A DNA stretch of 64,000 nt from Paracidovorax konjaci (GTDB lineage Bacteria; Pseudomonadota; Gammaproteobacteria; Burkholderiales; Burkholderiaceae_C). Shown here one piece after another: positions 51,201-60,073 of this stretch (position 1 is its first letter; each line of letters starts with the position of its first letter). The stretch lies in NCBI RefSeq assembly GCF_900112675.1, contig NZ_FOMQ01000001.1, forward strand, positions 248,001-312,000, written 5' to 3'. Both the position numbers and the translations under genes were made by a program. The notes beneath the pieces are model-generated. The model saw only the letters and a program-made list of their open reading frames with translations. It was not told where the DNA came from and did no database searches.

Positions 51201-51586
51201 ATCAGCACCACATAGCGGCCGGCCAGGCTGACGAAGGTGGTCAGGGCCGCGCCCTTGTTGCCGCGTTCTTCCTTCTCGACCTGGACCAGCAGTTCCTGGC
51301 CTTCGCGGATCACCTCGTTGATGCGGGCCTGGCTGGGGGAGACGCCTTCGGCGAAATACTGGCGGGAAATTTCCTTGAAGGGCAGGAAACCGTGGCGGTC
51401 TTCGCCGTAATCGACGAAGCAGGCTTCCAGGCTGGGTTCGACGCGGGTGACGACGGCCTTGTAGATGTTGCCCTTGCGCTGTTCACGTCCCTCGATCTCG
51501 ATCTCGTAGTCCAGCAGCTTCTGGCCGTCCACGATGGCAAGGCGCCGTTCTTCCGGCTGCGTGGCGTTGATGAGCATCCGCTTCAT
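48299..51586 (-). CDS. rne: Ribonuclease E
   Basis: Protein of 1095 residues. The N-terminal catalytic half is canonical: [21 protein letters not shown]1 domain, catalytic Asp301 (SVDVNSARA) and Asp344 (VIDFIDM), and the Zn-link Cys402/Cys405 (RCPRCDGTG). It is the main mRNA-decay and rRNA/tRNA-processing endonuclease and degradosome scaffold. From about residue 560 the C-terminal half is low-complexity: [27 protein letters not shown] and Ala/Pro-rich stretches, likely RNA-binding and partner-binding. Start 51586 is standard. It is divergent from rluC, with a long leader. Confidence 0.96.
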   Translation of the reverse strand: MKRMLINATQPEERRLAIVDGQKLLDYEIEIEGREQRKGNIYKAVVTRVEPSLEACFVDYGEDRHGFLPFKEISRQYFAEGVSPSQARINEVIREGQELLVQVEKEERGNKGAALTTFVSLAGRYVVLMPNNPRGGGVSRRIEGEDRAELKEAMDQLEYPKGMSIIARTAGIGRTAPELQWDLNYLLKLWTAIDGAAKGGKGAFLIYQESSLVIRAIRDYFNNDIGDILIDTDDIYEQAHQFMAHVMPEHAAKVKRYRDDAALFSRFQIEHQIESAYARTVQLPSGGAIVIDHTEALVSVDVNSARAIKGGDIEETATRTNLEAADEVARQMRLRDLGGLLVIDFIDMEESKNRREVENRLRDALRQDRARVQFGTISKFGLMEMSRQRLKPSLSEGAHIRCPRCDGTGHVRDTEGFSLQILRMIQEESMKDNTAAVHCQVPVEVASFLLNEKRTEIAKIELKQRVSVLMVPNKTMETPKYKLERLKHDDPRLDHIAASYKLAEELEDPTTVTRRSQEPTNKQTPVIKGVLPDAPAPVAEPRPESPRTAAGSRAGAAASAAPAAAPAPAPAPAPAAPVEQGFFAWLKSLFGFGPQPAPAPVAAPAPPPAADAPREGRRDGRDGRGGRRGERNGSGGGGRDGQRENGTGEGRGGRRGERGDRGERAERPDGEAARNARGPREGEGREGREGRPGRDRDRESGREHGRDTPRDGGRDFAPRGEGEPAQRNGNGRGEGRGEGREGRENGRGRERRDALDPQRQQPLGVDAGAAPGAAEVSLAGDAANAPQERGDRGPRNGERRDRGGERRERGGERRERGERAPRGEEAQAEFVDTSPLASLPDLDLTLGDAPAPAEGAPGEEPRQRRSRDRYGRDRRERGGDRAPREGFEAEAAQAGDAPARSVNSTEDGDAAQDSPRRSYFSQGGNAPAAAPAAAEVAAVPEVPAPVLDAVAPASPAPAPVPAPAPAVPAAVAPAAQAAIEPAPAAVAVPAPAPAPAAAAVPAPGLPRVQAFTLPVDDLNRIAEHSGLQWVNSDAGKIAAAQAAIAAEPRPVHVPRERPPVVVLDEGPLVLVETRRDLRDLKLPFEQQQQPPSSAA
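48960..49740 (-). repeat. Degenerate short repeats in the rne C-terminal coding region
   Basis: Several hundred bases are built of near-repeats of GGCGAACGCCGTGACCG-like units encoding Gly-Glu-Arg-Arg-(Asp/Glu)-Arg. Best-ordered between about 49100 and 49220 and between 49460 and 49740. They create long open frames on the other strand that are not genes. Slippage could change their number between strains. Confidence 0.7.
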
Positions 51587-52167
51587 GATGCGATTCCTTT
51601 TTTCGTTGCATACGGAACGCTGCGCTGCCGGTGGCTGCACGCGTGCCGTGGGGGTTCAACCGATGACACAGGCCCTTCAGGAGCCATGGATGCCAGGGCC
51701 GACGGATTGAAACGAAGGAATTGCCGCTGAAAGCCAGGCGGCCGCGAAGCGACTAGCTTGGCAGCCGGGGAGGTGGGGCGTGGATGGGGGCGATGCAGGA
51801 AGCGTGCTTTTTTGCCACGAAGAATGTCGCTGGCAGCGCGCGCCATGCGGGCGATTCGGGCATGCGGATCGCCCATGCCAGAGGCTGTTGCCTCTGCCAG
51901 AGAGCCATGATCCAAGCCATCAGCGCCAACATGTTTTTCGCTTTGATCCGCGGCAGGGCAGTCTCGAAGGGGAGCTGGCCTGCCGGCTGGGGATTCCGTT
52001 TGGGTGTTTCAATTCGTCAGCCGGGCCGTGCGGCATGCGGGCTCTGCAGGCAATCGGCCTGCAATCTGCGCGCACGACGCCCGTTGGCATCGACCTTGCC
52101 TGCGCGGCTTGCTGGGTTGGGTGGACTAAACTCCAGACAAATCAACCACTTACACAACGTCGCACAG
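51587..52167. other. 581-bp gap between rne and rluC
   Basis: Probably mostly the rne 5-prime untranslated leader, since the best minus-strand -10 lies just beyond it at 52177-52182. Leaders of rne mediate autoregulation in Escherichia coli; I can see GC-rich potential hairpins (for example CCAGAGGCTGTTGCCTCTGC near 51880) but not the specific known structure. No protein supported. Confidence 0.5.
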
Positions 52168-53193
52168 GTGAAACACATTATAGGGGCCAAATCGGCGCCC
52201 GCCCGTTCCCCGGGTGCCGACTCCGCTGGCGCCGCCGCCGTGCGCTGGATGGAAGTCGATGCCGAATCCGCCGGCCAGCGGCTGGATAACTTCCTGATAC
52301 GTGAACTCAAGGGTGTTCCCAAGACCCTTGTCTACCGCATCATCCGCAGCGGCGAGGTGCGCATCAACAAGGGCCGCGCGAGCGCCGACACCCGGGTCGC
52401 GGCGGGCGACGTGGTGCGCGTGCCGCCCGTGCGCATTTCCGACCGGGTGGCTGAAAAGGCCGAACGGCCCGCGCCCGCGCGGGAATTTCCGCTGCTGCTG
52501 GAAGACGAGCATGTGATCGCGCTCGACAAGCCGGCCGGCGTGGCCGTGCACGGCGGAAGCGGCGTGAGTTTCGGCGTCATCGAGCAACTCCGGCAGGCCC
52601 GCCCGCAGGCGCGCTTCCTGGAACTCGTGCACCGGCTGGACCGCGAAACCTCCGGCGTGCTGCTCGTGGCGAAGAAGCGCTCAGCGCTCACCCACCTGCA
52701 GGACCAGTTCCGGGAGAGGGAGACCGGCAAGACCTACCTGGCGCTCGTCACGGGCGACTGGCCCGACCGCCTGAAGGTGATCGACGCCCCTCTGCACAAG
52801 TATCTGCAGGCAGACGGGGAACGCCGAGTGCGCGTGACCACTGCGGATGACCCCGACGGCATGCGGTCCATCACCCTGGTGCGGGTGCGCACCCGCCTTG
52901 CGGCCCGTTCGGCAGAGGGGCTGCCCGCCATGACGCTGCTCGAAGTCACCATCAAGACGGGCCGCACCCACCAGATCCGCGTGCATCTGGCCAGCCAGGG
53001 CCATCCCATCGTGGGCGACGACAAATACGGTGATTTCGATCTGAACCGCCGCGTACAGAAGCACGCCCTGCGGCGGATGTTCCTTCACGCATGGCGGTTA
53101 CAGTTCAATCACCCCGCCAGTGGCGAACGCATCGAACTGCACGCCGAGCTGCCGCCCGAGCTGGCCGGGTTCGTCTCCGCCTCCCACCCTTGA
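52168..53193 (+). CDS. rluC: 23S rRNA pseudouridine synthase C
   Basis: Protein of 341 residues. N-terminal S4 domain (AGQRLDNFLIRELKGVPK to RINKGR), then the RluA/RluC catalytic domain with LVHRLDRETSGVLLVAKK (catalytic Asp in HRLDRE), DKPAGVAVHGGSG and TGRTHQIRVHLASQGHPI. It modifies U955, U2504 and U2580 of 23S rRNA in Escherichia coli. I use the GTG at 52168; an ATG at 52249 is an alternative that removes 27 non-conserved residues and escapes overlap with the rne -10. Next gene follows by 13 bp. Confidence 0.93.
   Translation: MKHIIGAKSAPARSPGADSAGAAAVRWMEVDAESAGQRLDNFLIRELKGVPKTLVYRIIRSGEVRINKGRASADTRVAAGDVVRVPPVRISDRVAEKAERPAPAREFPLLLEDEHVIALDKPAGVAVHGGSGVSFGVIEQLRQARPQARFLELVHRLDRETSGVLLVAKKRSALTHLQDQFRERETGKTYLALVTGDWPDRLKVIDAPLHKYLQADGERRVRVTTADDPDGMRSITLVRVRTRLAARSAEGLPAMTLLEVTIKTGRTHQIRVHLASQGHPIVGDDKYGDFDLNRRVQKHALRRMFLHAWRLQFNHPASGERIELHAELPPELAGFVSASHP
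52177..52182 (-). promoter_or_regulatory. Candidate -10 hexamer TATAAT for rne
   Basis: Minus strand reads CCCCTATAATGTG. It is the only perfect minus-strand -10 in the gap and would give a leader of about 585 nt. It falls within the first codons of rluC as annotated. No matching -35 at 17 bp. Inference. Confidence 0.45.
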
Positions 53194-53206
53194 ACCTGCC
53201 GCCGCC

Positions 53207-53875
53207 ATGTCCGCATCCCGCCCCCGCCGCTTCGACCTGATCGCCTTCGACTGGGATGGAACGCTGTTCGACTCCACCGCCATCATCGTGCGCTGCATCC
53301 AGGAGGCCGTGCGCGATGTCGGCGGCACCGTGCCGAGCGACCGGGACGCGGCCTGGGTGATCGGCATGGGCCTGATGGAAGCGCTTGCGCACGCCGCGCC
53401 GCACGTGCCGCCCGAGAAGCACGCCGAACTGCGCAGCCGATACGGCTACCACTACGCTCGCCACCAGGGCGATCTGAGCCTGTTCGAAGGCGTGCTGCCG
53501 CTGCTGGAGGATCTGCGCGCGCGCGGCCACCTGCTGGCCGTTGCCACGGGCAAGAGCCGGCGCGGCCTGGACGAGGTGCTGCACACGGTGGCGTTGCGCG
53601 GCATGTTCGACGGCTCGCGCACGGCGGACGAAACCGCCAGCAAGCCCCATCCGCTCATGCTGCAGGAGCTCATGGCCGAATTCGGTGTGGCGCCTGAGCG
53701 GCTCCTCATGATCGGAGACACCACGCACGACCTGCAGATGGCCTTGTCCGCCGGGTGCGCCAGCGTGGGCGTGAGCTATGGCGCCCATGAGCCCTCGGGG
53801 TTCGACGCCCTGGCGCCGCTGCATGTGGCGCATTCCGTGAGCGACCTGCATGAATGGCTGGCCCGCAACGGCTGA
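53207..53875 (+). CDS. HAD-IA family phosphatase, Gph-like
   Basis: Protein of 222 residues. HAD motifs intact: FDWDGTLFDS (nucleophile Asp), VATGKSRRG, KPHP (Lys) and MIGDTTHDLQMA (acidic pair). It is phosphoglycolate-phosphatase-like, cytosolic; the true substrate is uncertain. Located between rluC and a Rieske-protein gene in the same order as in many betaproteobacteria, suggesting one transcription unit. Confidence 0.9.
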   Translation: MSASRPRRFDLIAFDWDGTLFDSTAIIVRCIQEAVRDVGGTVPSDRDAAWVIGMGLMEALAHAAPHVPPEKHAELRSRYGYHYARHQGDLSLFEGVLPLLEDLRARGHLLAVATGKSRRGLDEVLHTVALRGMFDGSRTADETASKPHPLMLQELMAEFGVAPERLLMIGDTTHDLQMALSAGCASVGVSYGAHEPSGFDALAPLHVAHSVSDLHEWLARNG

Positions 53876-53919
53876 GCGGCGACCGCCTCGCTGACATCGC
53901 CATATCCACCATATCCGCC

Positions 53920-54297
53920 ATGTCCTTCCCTCCCGGCGAGCCGATCGCACTCTGCGCCAGCGCCGAGCTGGTCGAAGGCGGGCTGGCCGTGCCCTTCGAC
54001 GTGGTCCATGCCGGCCAGACCTGCCGCGCCTTCGCCGTGCGCTACCAGGGCGTGCCCCACGCCTATCTGAACCGCTGCACCCACGTGGCCATGGAGATGG
54101 ACTACCAGCCCAACCGGTTCTTCGACGACACCGGTCACTGGCTGCTGTGCGCCACGCACGGCGCCGCCTACCAGCCCGCGACGGGCGCCTGCGCGGGCGG
54201 CCCCTGCCGCGGCGGGCTGGTGAAGATCGCAATTTCGGAAGAGCTGGGAGTGGTGCGCTGGCATACTGACCGCCAGTTGCAACCCGTGGAATTCTGA
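53920..54297 (+). CDS. Rieske 2Fe-2S domain protein
   Basis: Protein of 125 residues, essentially one Rieske domain. Cluster motifs are NRCTHVAMEMD (Cys-x-His) and LLCATHGAAYQPATGACAGG (Cys-x2-His). It is small and soluble like Rieske ferredoxins. Partner unknown. Start 53920 (MSFPPGEP) matches the beginning of homology. Lies directly ahead of the S49 peptidase gene (8 bp). Confidence 0.9.
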   Translation: MSFPPGEPIALCASAELVEGGLAVPFDVVHAGQTCRAFAVRYQGVPHAYLNRCTHVAMEMDYQPNRFFDDTGHWLLCATHGAAYQPATGACAGGPCRGGLVKIAISEELGVVRWHTDRQLQPVEF

Positions 54298-54305
54298 GTA
54301 ATCAC

Positions 54306-55358
54306 ATGACCGATCCGAACCGGAACGAACCCTCCGGCCTGGGAAACCATCCGTCGCCAACCCCTGATCTGTGGGCAAAGCCTGCTCCTGAAAAAGGAGT
54401 GAATGAAACGAATGCCAGCGCGGCGAAGGCGCCCGGCTGGGAGCGTGACGTGCTGGAAAAGCTCGTCTTCTCGACCCTGGCGGAGCAGCGATCCGCCCGC
54501 CGCTGGAGGGTTTTCACCCGCCTGGCATGGCTGGTATTCCTGATCGGCATCGCCTGGGTGTTGCTGGCACGCGACGCCGCGGCCCCCAGCAAGAGCACTC
54601 CACACACCGCCGTGGTCGATGTGAAGGGCGAAATCGCCGCCGGTGCGGAAGCCAGCGCGGAGTTCGTCGTCGCGGCCATGCGCAGCGCCTTCGAGGATTC
54701 GGGTTCGCAGGCCGTGGTGCTGCTGATCAATTCGCCGGGCGGCAGCCCCGTGCAGGCAGGCATCATCAACGACGAGATCATCCGCCTCAAGGCCAAGTAC
54801 AACAAGCCGGTGTATGCGGTGGTCGAGGAGACCTGCGCATCCGCGGCCTACTACATCGCGGCCGGGGCCGACCAGATCTTCGTGGACAAGGCCAGCATCG
54901 TCGGGAGCATCGGCGTGCTGATGGATGGCTTCGGCTTCACCGGCACCATGGAGAAGCTCGGCGTGGAGCGCCGCCTGCTCACGGCCGGCGAAAACAAGGG
55001 CTTCCTCGATCCCTTCAGCCCCCAGACGGAGAAGCAGCGTGCCTATGCGCAGGCCATGCTCGACCAGATCCACCAGCAGTTCATCCATGTGGTCCAGGAA
55101 GGGCGGGGCGATCGCCTCAAGACCTCGGCCGACACCTTCAGCGGCCTGTTCTGGACAGGCCAGCAAGCGGTGGAGATGGGGCTGGCCGACCACCTGGGCA
55201 ACCTCGACTACGTGGCGCGCGAAGTGGTGAAGGCCGAGGAAATCATCGACTACACCCGCCGCGACAACGTGGCGGAACGCCTCGTCAAGAAGTTTGGCGC
55301 GTCCGTCGGCGAGACGGCCATGAAGGCCATCGGCCGCAGCATGCCGGCGGTGCGCTGA
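54306..55358 (+). CDS. S49 family peptidase, SppA-like
   Basis: Protein of 350 residues, the short one-domain SppA type. One transmembrane helix near residues 72-90 (FTRLAWLVFLIGIAWVLLA) anchors it in the inner membrane. Catalytic Ser in EETCASAAYYIAAGAD and Lys in GENKGFLDPFSP; also INSPGGSPVQAG and IVGSIGVLMDGFGF. It should degrade cleaved signal peptides or membrane protein fragments. A strong terminator follows, closing the rluC-HAD-Rieske-peptidase unit. Confidence 0.93.
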   Translation: MTDPNRNEPSGLGNHPSPTPDLWAKPAPEKGVNETNASAAKAPGWERDVLEKLVFSTLAEQRSARRWRVFTRLAWLVFLIGIAWVLLARDAAAPSKSTPHTAVVDVKGEIAAGAEASAEFVVAAMRSAFEDSGSQAVVLLINSPGGSPVQAGIINDEIIRLKAKYNKPVYAVVEETCASAAYYIAAGADQIFVDKASIVGSIGVLMDGFGFTGTMEKLGVERRLLTAGENKGFLDPFSPQTEKQRAYAQAMLDQIHQQFIHVVQEGRGDRLKTSADTFSGLFWTGQQAVEMGLADHLGNLDYVAREVVKAEEIIDYTRRDNVAERLVKKFGASVGETAMKAIGRSMPAVR

Positions 55359-55399
55359 AAAGCGTTCCACCGCGTGGCGATCCGCGATCGCTGCACAAG

Positions 55400-55425
55400 A
55401 AAGAGGCGCCGCGGCGCCTCTTTTT
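55400..55425 (+). terminator. Rho-independent terminator after the S49 peptidase gene
   Basis: AAGAGGCGCC-GC-GGCGCCTCTTTTT, a strong stem and T-run 42 bases past the stop. Confidence 0.88.
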
Positions 55426-55480
55426 CATTGAGCCGGCCAGTTCCGCTCCGGGAGCACTGCCCATCCCTCCAGTTCAAGGG

Positions 55481-55536
55481 AAATTTGCACCATGCCGCCG
55501 GATTCATTGAAAATATTGCTATAAAACAATAGCAAT
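55481..55536 (-). repeat. Dispersed stem-loop repeat, copy E
   Basis: On the minus strand: TTGCTAT-N6-ATAGCAA (55516-55535), TATT, then TTCAATGAATCCGGCGGCAT and GGTGCAAATTT. It lies between the terminator and the methylase-like gene, in opposite orientation to the other copies. Confidence 0.8.
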
Positions 55537-55576
55537 TATGGGCTTGCCGGTGCATTTCGGCAGGCAACGGAGGCGC

Positions 55577-56407
55577 TCAGCGTCCGATGGCGAAGACGGC
55601 CGGTGTGCGGTTGTCCGGCGGCTCCGGCTGCTGGCGCCATTGGCGGACCAGGCGGCTTGCCGTGCGGGCATGGTCCAGCGTGAGTCCGCTGGCGATGGCG
55701 AGGCGCGTATTGGCCTGCAGCGTCTGCAGGAGGGCCTGCCAGAGCGCGGGATTGCGGTAGGGGGTTTCGATGAAGAGCTGGGTCTGGCCCTGTTTGAGTG
55801 CCAGCGCCTCCAGGTCGCGGATGCGCTGGGCGCGCTGCGCCGCGTCCTGCGGCAGATAGCCATTGAATGCAAAGTTCTGCCCGTTGAGGCCGCTCGCCGC
55901 AAGGGTCAGCAACAGCGAAACGGGCCCTACCAGCGGCACCACGCGCAACCCCAGGTCATGGGCCGCGCGCACCACGGAACTGCCCGGGTCTGCCACGGCC
56001 GGCATGCCTGCCTCGCTCACCAGCCCCATGTCCTGCCCGCCGAGCGCTGCCGCCAGAAGGCCGCGGGCATCGAATGGGGTGGACGCGCCGCTGCCGTGGT
56101 GGTCGCCTTTCTTGTGGACTTCTCGGGGCAGCTCGGTGATCTGCTGCTCCTGCATCGGCGCGCGCAGCGGATGGAGCGCGTCGATGCGCTTGAGGTAGGC
56201 GCGTGTGCTCTTGGCGTTTTCGCAGATCCAGTGCGTCAGCCGTGAAGCCGTCTGCAACGTGCCGGCAGGCAGGACATGTTCCACGGGAGACTGCGCGTCG
56301 CAGCCGAAATCCAGCGGTGCCGGCACGAGGAAGAGCGTCCCGTGCTGCGATGGGGCGGCGGTTTCTGCGCCGGCGGCGGCGTCCTGGGGGCGTGCGGCCT
56401 GCGTCAT
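55577..56407 (-). CDS. Tetrapyrrole-methylase-superfamily protein, RsmI-like
   Basis: Protein of 276 residues. The S-adenosylmethionine-binding fold is seen in MGLVSEAGMPAVADPGS, LVGPVSLLLTLAASGL and FAFNGYLPQD, and LFIETPYRN matches the RsmI C-terminal part. The N-terminal half lacks the usual GNLEDIT-type RsmI motif and instead reads LFLVPAPLDFG. It is therefore a paralogue of the 16S rRNA 2'-O-methyltransferase RsmI of unknown target, rather than RsmI itself. Its start overlaps the yceF stop by ATGA. Confidence 0.82.
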   Translation of the reverse strand: MTQAARPQDAAAGAETAAPSQHGTLFLVPAPLDFGCDAQSPVEHVLPAGTLQTASRLTHWICENAKSTRAYLKRIDALHPLRAPMQEQQITELPREVHKKGDHHGSGASTPFDARGLLAAALGGQDMGLVSEAGMPAVADPGSSVVRAAHDLGLRVVPLVGPVSLLLTLAASGLNGQNFAFNGYLPQDAAQRAQRIRDLEALALKQGQTQLFIETPYRNPALWQALLQTLQANTRLAIASGLTLDHARTASRLVRQWRQQPEPPDNRTPAVFAIGR

Positions 56408-57003
56408 GGCAGCACCAGCCCTGCGGCGCGCAGCATGCGGCAGGTGCGGATCAGCGGCAGACCCACCAGCGCGGTGGGGTCGTCGCTCACGATGGCATCC
56501 AGCAAGCTGATGCCCAGGCCTTCGCTCTTGGCGCTGCCCGCACAGTCGTACGGTTGCTCGGCCCGCAGATAGCGTTCGATCTCCGCATCGGACAGGTCGC
56601 GGAAGCGCACCTCCACGGGTGCGATGTCGGTGGCCTCGAAGCCGGTGGCCTTGCAGGCGACCGTCACGGCCGTCTGGAAAATCACCGTCTGGCCGCGCAT
56701 GCGGCGCAGCTGTTCCACCGCCCGCTCATGGGTTCCCGGCTTGCCGAGCGGTGCACCGGCGAGGTCCGCCACCTGGTCGGAGCCGATGACGACGGCCTCG
56801 GGGTGGTGGTGCGCCACGGCCTGCGCCTTGGCCTGCGCAAGCCGCAGTGCGAGGTCGCGCGGCGATTCGCCGGCGCGTGGGGTTTCATCGACCTCGGGCG
56901 CCGCGACGTCGAAGGGGAGGGCGAGCCGGCTCAGCAGTTCGCGCCGATAGCGGGAAGTCGAGCCCAGTACCAGTGGGCGGATCAGGGGGGCGGAATCGGG
57001 CAT
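56404..57003 (-). CDS. Maf-family nucleotide pyrophosphatase, YceF type
   Basis: Protein of 199 residues. Family motifs LVLGSTSRYRRELLSRL at the start, VIGSDQVADLAG with the catalytic Asp, GKPGTHERAVEQL, and CAGSAKSEGLGI. The SDQVA form and the RYRRELL segment point to the 7-methyl-GTP pyrophosphatase subgroup (YceF) rather than the dTTP/UTP enzyme. Divergent from the DUF177 gene by 26 bp, as yceF and yceD are in many proteobacteria. Confidence 0.92.
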   Translation of the reverse strand: MPDSAPLIRPLVLGSTSRYRRELLSRLALPFDVAAPEVDETPRAGESPRDLALRLAQAKAQAVAHHHPEAVVIGSDQVADLAGAPLGKPGTHERAVEQLRRMRGQTVIFQTAVTVACKATGFEATDIAPVEVRFRDLSDAEIERYLRAEQPYDCAGSAKSEGLGISLLDAIVSDDPTALVGLPLIRTCRMLRAAGLVLP

Positions 57004-57029
57004 GGCGGCGATTCTCTTACACTGCCGCC

Positions 57030-57581
57030 ATGACCAAGGAATTCTCCCCTCAGCGCCTGGACGTCAAGGCATTCGCGCAGGCGGGCGGTCATCTGGCCGG
57101 CCATGATTCGCTTCTCAAATACGAGCGTCTGGCGCAAGAGGCCAAGGGACTGCACCCGGATCTGCTGGTGGACTGGCAAGCGCACGGCGAAGTGCGAACC
57201 ACGCATGGCATCGGCGGCCAGATCTGGTTGCGGCTCACCGTCAAGGCCGCCTTTCCCATGACCTGCCAGCGCTGCCTGGGCCCGGTGGATGTTCCGCTGG
57301 AAGTCGAGCGCGAGTTCCGCTTCGTCGCCGACGAGGCCACGGCAGAAGCCCTCGATGACGAGAGCGAAGAAGACCTGCTTGCCCTGAGCCGAGAATTCAA
57401 TCTGCGCGAGTTGATCGAAGACGAGCTGCTCATGGCCCTGCCCCTCGTTCCCAGGCATGACGAGTGCCCTGCGCCCGTTCCGATGGAGTCCAGCGATGAC
57501 GACTTCGAAGAGGCCAATGCCGACAAGCCCAACCCCTTCGCTGCGCTCGCGTCGTTGAAGTCAGACAAGCCCAAGGACTGA
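57030..57581 (+). CDS. DUF177 family protein (YceD), rpmF-linked
   Basis: Protein of 183 residues. Typical YceD/DUF177: CQRCLGPVDVPLEVEREFRFV in the middle and the acidic DDESEEDLLAL and FNLRELIEDELLMALP segments. Family members are involved in 23S rRNA accumulation (as known from chloroplast and bacterial work); the role is incompletely defined. TACACT lies six bases ahead of the ATG, suggesting a leaderless transcript. It precedes rpmF by 103 bp. Confidence 0.92.
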   Translation: MTKEFSPQRLDVKAFAQAGGHLAGHDSLLKYERLAQEAKGLHPDLLVDWQAHGEVRTTHGIGGQIWLRLTVKAAFPMTCQRCLGPVDVPLEVEREFRFVADEATAEALDDESEEDLLALSREFNLRELIEDELLMALPLVPRHDECPAPVPMESSDDDFEEANADKPNPFAALASLKSDKPKD

Positions 57582-57595
57582 AAAACCGTTTGGGA

Positions 57596-57601
57596 TATAA
57601 T
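57596..57601 (+). promoter_or_regulatory. -10 hexamer TATAAT ahead of rpmF
   Basis: Perfect TATAAT, 83 bases before the rpmF ATG and just past the DUF177 stop; GGGA precedes it rather than a clear -35 at 17 bp. Probably a second promoter for the rpmF-plsX-fab genes. Confidence 0.5.
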
Positions 57602-57684
57602 CGAGGGCTTCGCGCGAATCCCCTCGTGTCTTCTATGGGCTGATCGCGTTTTTACCAACCCACCCTTCAAGACCAGGAGCCACC

Positions 57685-57867
57685 ATGGCTGTTCAGCAAA
57701 ACAAAAAGTCTCCCTCCAAGCGCGGCATGCACCGTTCGCACAATGCACTGAATGTGCCGGGAATCGCCGTGGAACCCACCACCGGTGAAACCCATCTGCG
57801 CCACCACATCAGCCCCAACGGTTTCTACCGTGGCCGCCAGGTGCTGAAGAACAAGTCCGAAGCCTGA
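57685..57867 (+). CDS. rpmF: 50S ribosomal protein L32
   Basis: Protein of 60 residues, standard. Sequence [19 protein letters not shown] then [15 protein letters not shown]. It lacks the Cys pairs of the zinc-binding L32 form. Located just ahead of plsX as in most proteobacteria. RBS AGGAG lies 7-8 bases before the ATG. Confidence 0.98.
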   Translation: MAVQQNKKSPSKRGMHRSHNALNVPGIAVEPTTGETHLRHHISPNGFYRGRQVLKNKSEA

Positions 57868-57884
57868 CCTTTGCTTGCGCGCCC

Positions 57885-57926
57885 AGGCCCGCTGCTACGC
57901 AAACAGTAGCGCGGGCCTTTGTTTTG
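57885..57926 (+). terminator. Terminator or attenuator between rpmF and plsX
   Basis: AGGCCCGC-TGCTAC and GTAGC-GCGGGCCT pair around a 7-base loop, followed by TTTGTTTTG. It could lower expression of plsX and the fab genes relative to rpmF. Confidence 0.7.
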
Positions 57927-57979
57927 TCTGCCGTATCTTTTTTCCCGGGCCGCATTCCTTGCGGCTCGCCTAGTCGCCC

Positions 57980-59014
57980 ATGATCACACTGGCTGTTGAC
58001 TGCATGGGGGGCGACCACGGCCCCCGCGTCACGCTGGCGGCGTGCCGCCAATTCCTCGAAAACCACGCGCAAGCGCGCCTCATGCTGGTGGGGCAACCCG
58101 ACAGCCTGGCTGGATTCGCGCACGAGCGGGCCGTCATCGTGCCGGCCAGCGAAGTCGTGTCCATGGATGATCCTGTGGAGGTGGCACTGCGCCGCAAAAA
58201 AGACTCCTCCATGCGGATTGCCATCCAGCAGGTGAAGGATGGTGCGGCCCAGGTGGCAGTCTCGGCAGGCAATACCGGCGCATTGATGGCGATTGCCCGC
58301 TATCTCCTGAAGACTTTGGAGGGCATCGACCGTCCAGCCATCGCCACGCAGATGCCGAACGCCCAGGGCGGCGCAACCACCGTGCTGGATCTGGGCGCCA
58401 ACGTGGATTGCACGGCGGAGCACCTGCTGCAATTCGCGGTCATGGGCGCTGCGTTGGTGTCGGCGCTCGGGGATGGCGGCACCGAGCCATCGGTGGGGCT
58501 TCTGAACATCGGCGAAGAAGCCATCAAAGGCAGCGAAGTCATCAAGAGAACTGGTGAACTTCTGCGTTCCGCTGCGAATTCCGGTGATTTGAATTTCTTT
58601 GGCAATGTCGAAGGCAATGACATATTCAAAGGCACCGTGGACATCGTCGTGTGTGACGGGTTCGTGGGCAATGTGGCACTGAAGGCGAGCGAAGGCGTTG
58701 CCTCGATGATCGTGGGCGCACTCAAGCAGGAGTTCAAACGCAACATCTTCACCAAATTGGCGGCAGTTGTGGCGTATCCGGTGCTATCTGCGCTTATGCA
58801 GCGCATGGATCATCGGCGTTACAACGGTGCTGCCCTCCTGGGGCTGCGCGGACTGGTCTTCAAAAGCCATGGATCGGCTGACACATTGGCTTTCGAGCAG
58901 GCTTTGAACCGCGCGTATGATGCGGCCCGCAACAACCTGCTCGACCGGGTCCGCTCGCGGGTTGCGCACGCCGCACCCCTGTTGGGGCCCACCGCTGCGC
59001 AGCCAGCGCCTTGA
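57980..59014 (+). CDS. plsX: Phosphate acyltransferase PlsX
   Basis: Protein of 344 residues. It converts acyl-ACP to acyl-phosphate, feeding PlsY in phospholipid synthesis. Start motif [13 protein letters not shown]; also [43 protein letters not shown], and [16 protein letters not shown]. Complete. First gene of plsX-fabH-fabD-fabG; fabH follows after 23 bp. Confidence 0.96.
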   Translation: MITLAVDCMGGDHGPRVTLAACRQFLENHAQARLMLVGQPDSLAGFAHERAVIVPASEVVSMDDPVEVALRRKKDSSMRIAIQQVKDGAAQVAVSAGNTGALMAIARYLLKTLEGIDRPAIATQMPNAQGGATTVLDLGANVDCTAEHLLQFAVMGAALVSALGDGGTEPSVGLLNIGEEAIKGSEVIKRTGELLRSAANSGDLNFFGNVEGNDIFKGTVDIVVCDGFVGNVALKASEGVASMIVGALKQEFKRNIFTKLAAVVAYPVLSALMQRMDHRRYNGAALLGLRGLVFKSHGSADTLAFEQALNRAYDAARNNLLDRVRSRVAHAAPLLGPTAAQPAP

Positions 59015-59037
59015 GTGAATGTTTCGAGCCCCATTGA

Positions 59038-60015
59038 ATGAGCCGCTATTCCCGTATTACAGGCACTGGTAGCAGTCTGCCGCCGCGCCGTCTGAGCAAT
59101 GCCGATCTCGTGGCTGAACTGGCCGAGCGCGGAGTGGAGACATCGGACCAGTGGATCGTGGAGCGCACGGGAATCCGCGCCCGGCATTTCGCCGAACGCG
59201 ACGTGTGCAGCAGCGATCTGGGCCTGGAGGCCGCGCGCAAGGCACTTGCCGCTGCGGGTCTCGAGGCCCAGGACATCGATCTCATCATCGTGGCGACATC
59301 GACGCCGGACATGGTCTTCCCGTCCACGGCCTGCATCCTCCAGAACAAGCTGGGGGCCAACGGCTGCCCCGCTTTCGACGTGCAGGCAGTGTGCAGCGGT
59401 TTCGTTTATGCCCTGACGGTGGCCGATTCGATGATACGCACCGGGGTGGCGCGCCGCGCTTTGGTGGTCGGTGCGGAAGTTTTCAGTCGCCTGCTGGATT
59501 TCGGAGACCGTACAACCTGTGTCCTTTTCGGAGACGGGGCCGGCGCCGTGGTGCTGGAGGCTTCCGACGTGCCGGGAATTCTGGCCAGCGATCTTCATGC
59601 GGACGGGCGGCACGTGGGCATTCTGTGCGTGCCGGGCAACGTCTATGGTGGGCAGGTGCTGGGCGACCCCTTGCTCAAGATGGATGGCCAGGCCGTGTTC
59701 AAGCTCGCGATCGGTGTACTCGACAAGGCTGCGCGCGCCGTGCTGGAGAAGGCGAACCTGAAGGAATCGGACATCGACTGGCTGATTCCCCACCAAGCCA
59801 ACATCCGCATCATGCAAGGCACGGCCAAGAAGCTGGGCCTGTCCATGGAGAAGGTCGTGGTGACGGTGGACCAGCACGGCAATACATCGGCGGCTTCCAT
59901 CCCGCTTGCGCTGGACCACGCCGTGCGCTCCGGCCAGGTGCAGCCGGGGCAGAACCTCCTGCTCGAAGGGGTCGGCGGCGGTTTTACCTGGGGCGCGGTG
60001 CTCTTGACATTGTGA
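59038..60015 (+). CDS. fabH: 3-oxoacyl-ACP synthase III
   Basis: Protein of 325 residues. It starts fatty-acid synthesis by condensing acetyl-CoA with malonyl-ACP. Catalytic Cys119 in [12 protein letters not shown], His in [11 protein letters not shown], Asn in [10 protein letters not shown]; also [12 protein letters not shown] and the end [12 protein letters not shown] stretch DVCSSDLG looks like an adapter artefact but is not (see rejected items). Follows plsX and precedes fabD. Confidence 0.96.
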   Translation: MSRYSRITGTGSSLPPRRLSNADLVAELAERGVETSDQWIVERTGIRARHFAERDVCSSDLGLEAARKALAAAGLEAQDIDLIIVATSTPDMVFPSTACILQNKLGANGCPAFDVQAVCSGFVYALTVADSMIRTGVARRALVVGAEVFSRLLDFGDRTTCVLFGDGAGAVVLEASDVPGILASDLHADGRHVGILCVPGNVYGGQVLGDPLLKMDGQAVFKLAIGVLDKAARAVLEKANLKESDIDWLIPHQANIRIMQGTAKKLGLSMEKVVVTVDQHGNTSAASIPLALDHAVRSGQVQPGQNLLLEGVGGGFTWGAVLLTL

Positions 60016-60073
60016 GAATGGTCCGCCTGGCATCCTTCGTGCGGAGGTCGGGGCCATTCATCGGTTTGAATTC

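Noticed and set aside
48155-51730. A 1191-codon open frame on the plus strand opposite rne.
   Set aside because: It is a shadow of the high-GC, repetitive rne C-terminal region, Ala/Arg/Gly-rich, with no family and no RBS.
59197-59226. FabH contains DVCSSDLG, which matches the notorious protein signature of Illumina adapter read-through.
   Set aside because: The bases are GACGTGTGCAGCAGCGATCT, whereas the adapter would give TGCTCTTCCGATCT. FabH relatives also have SSDLG here, so the stretch is native.
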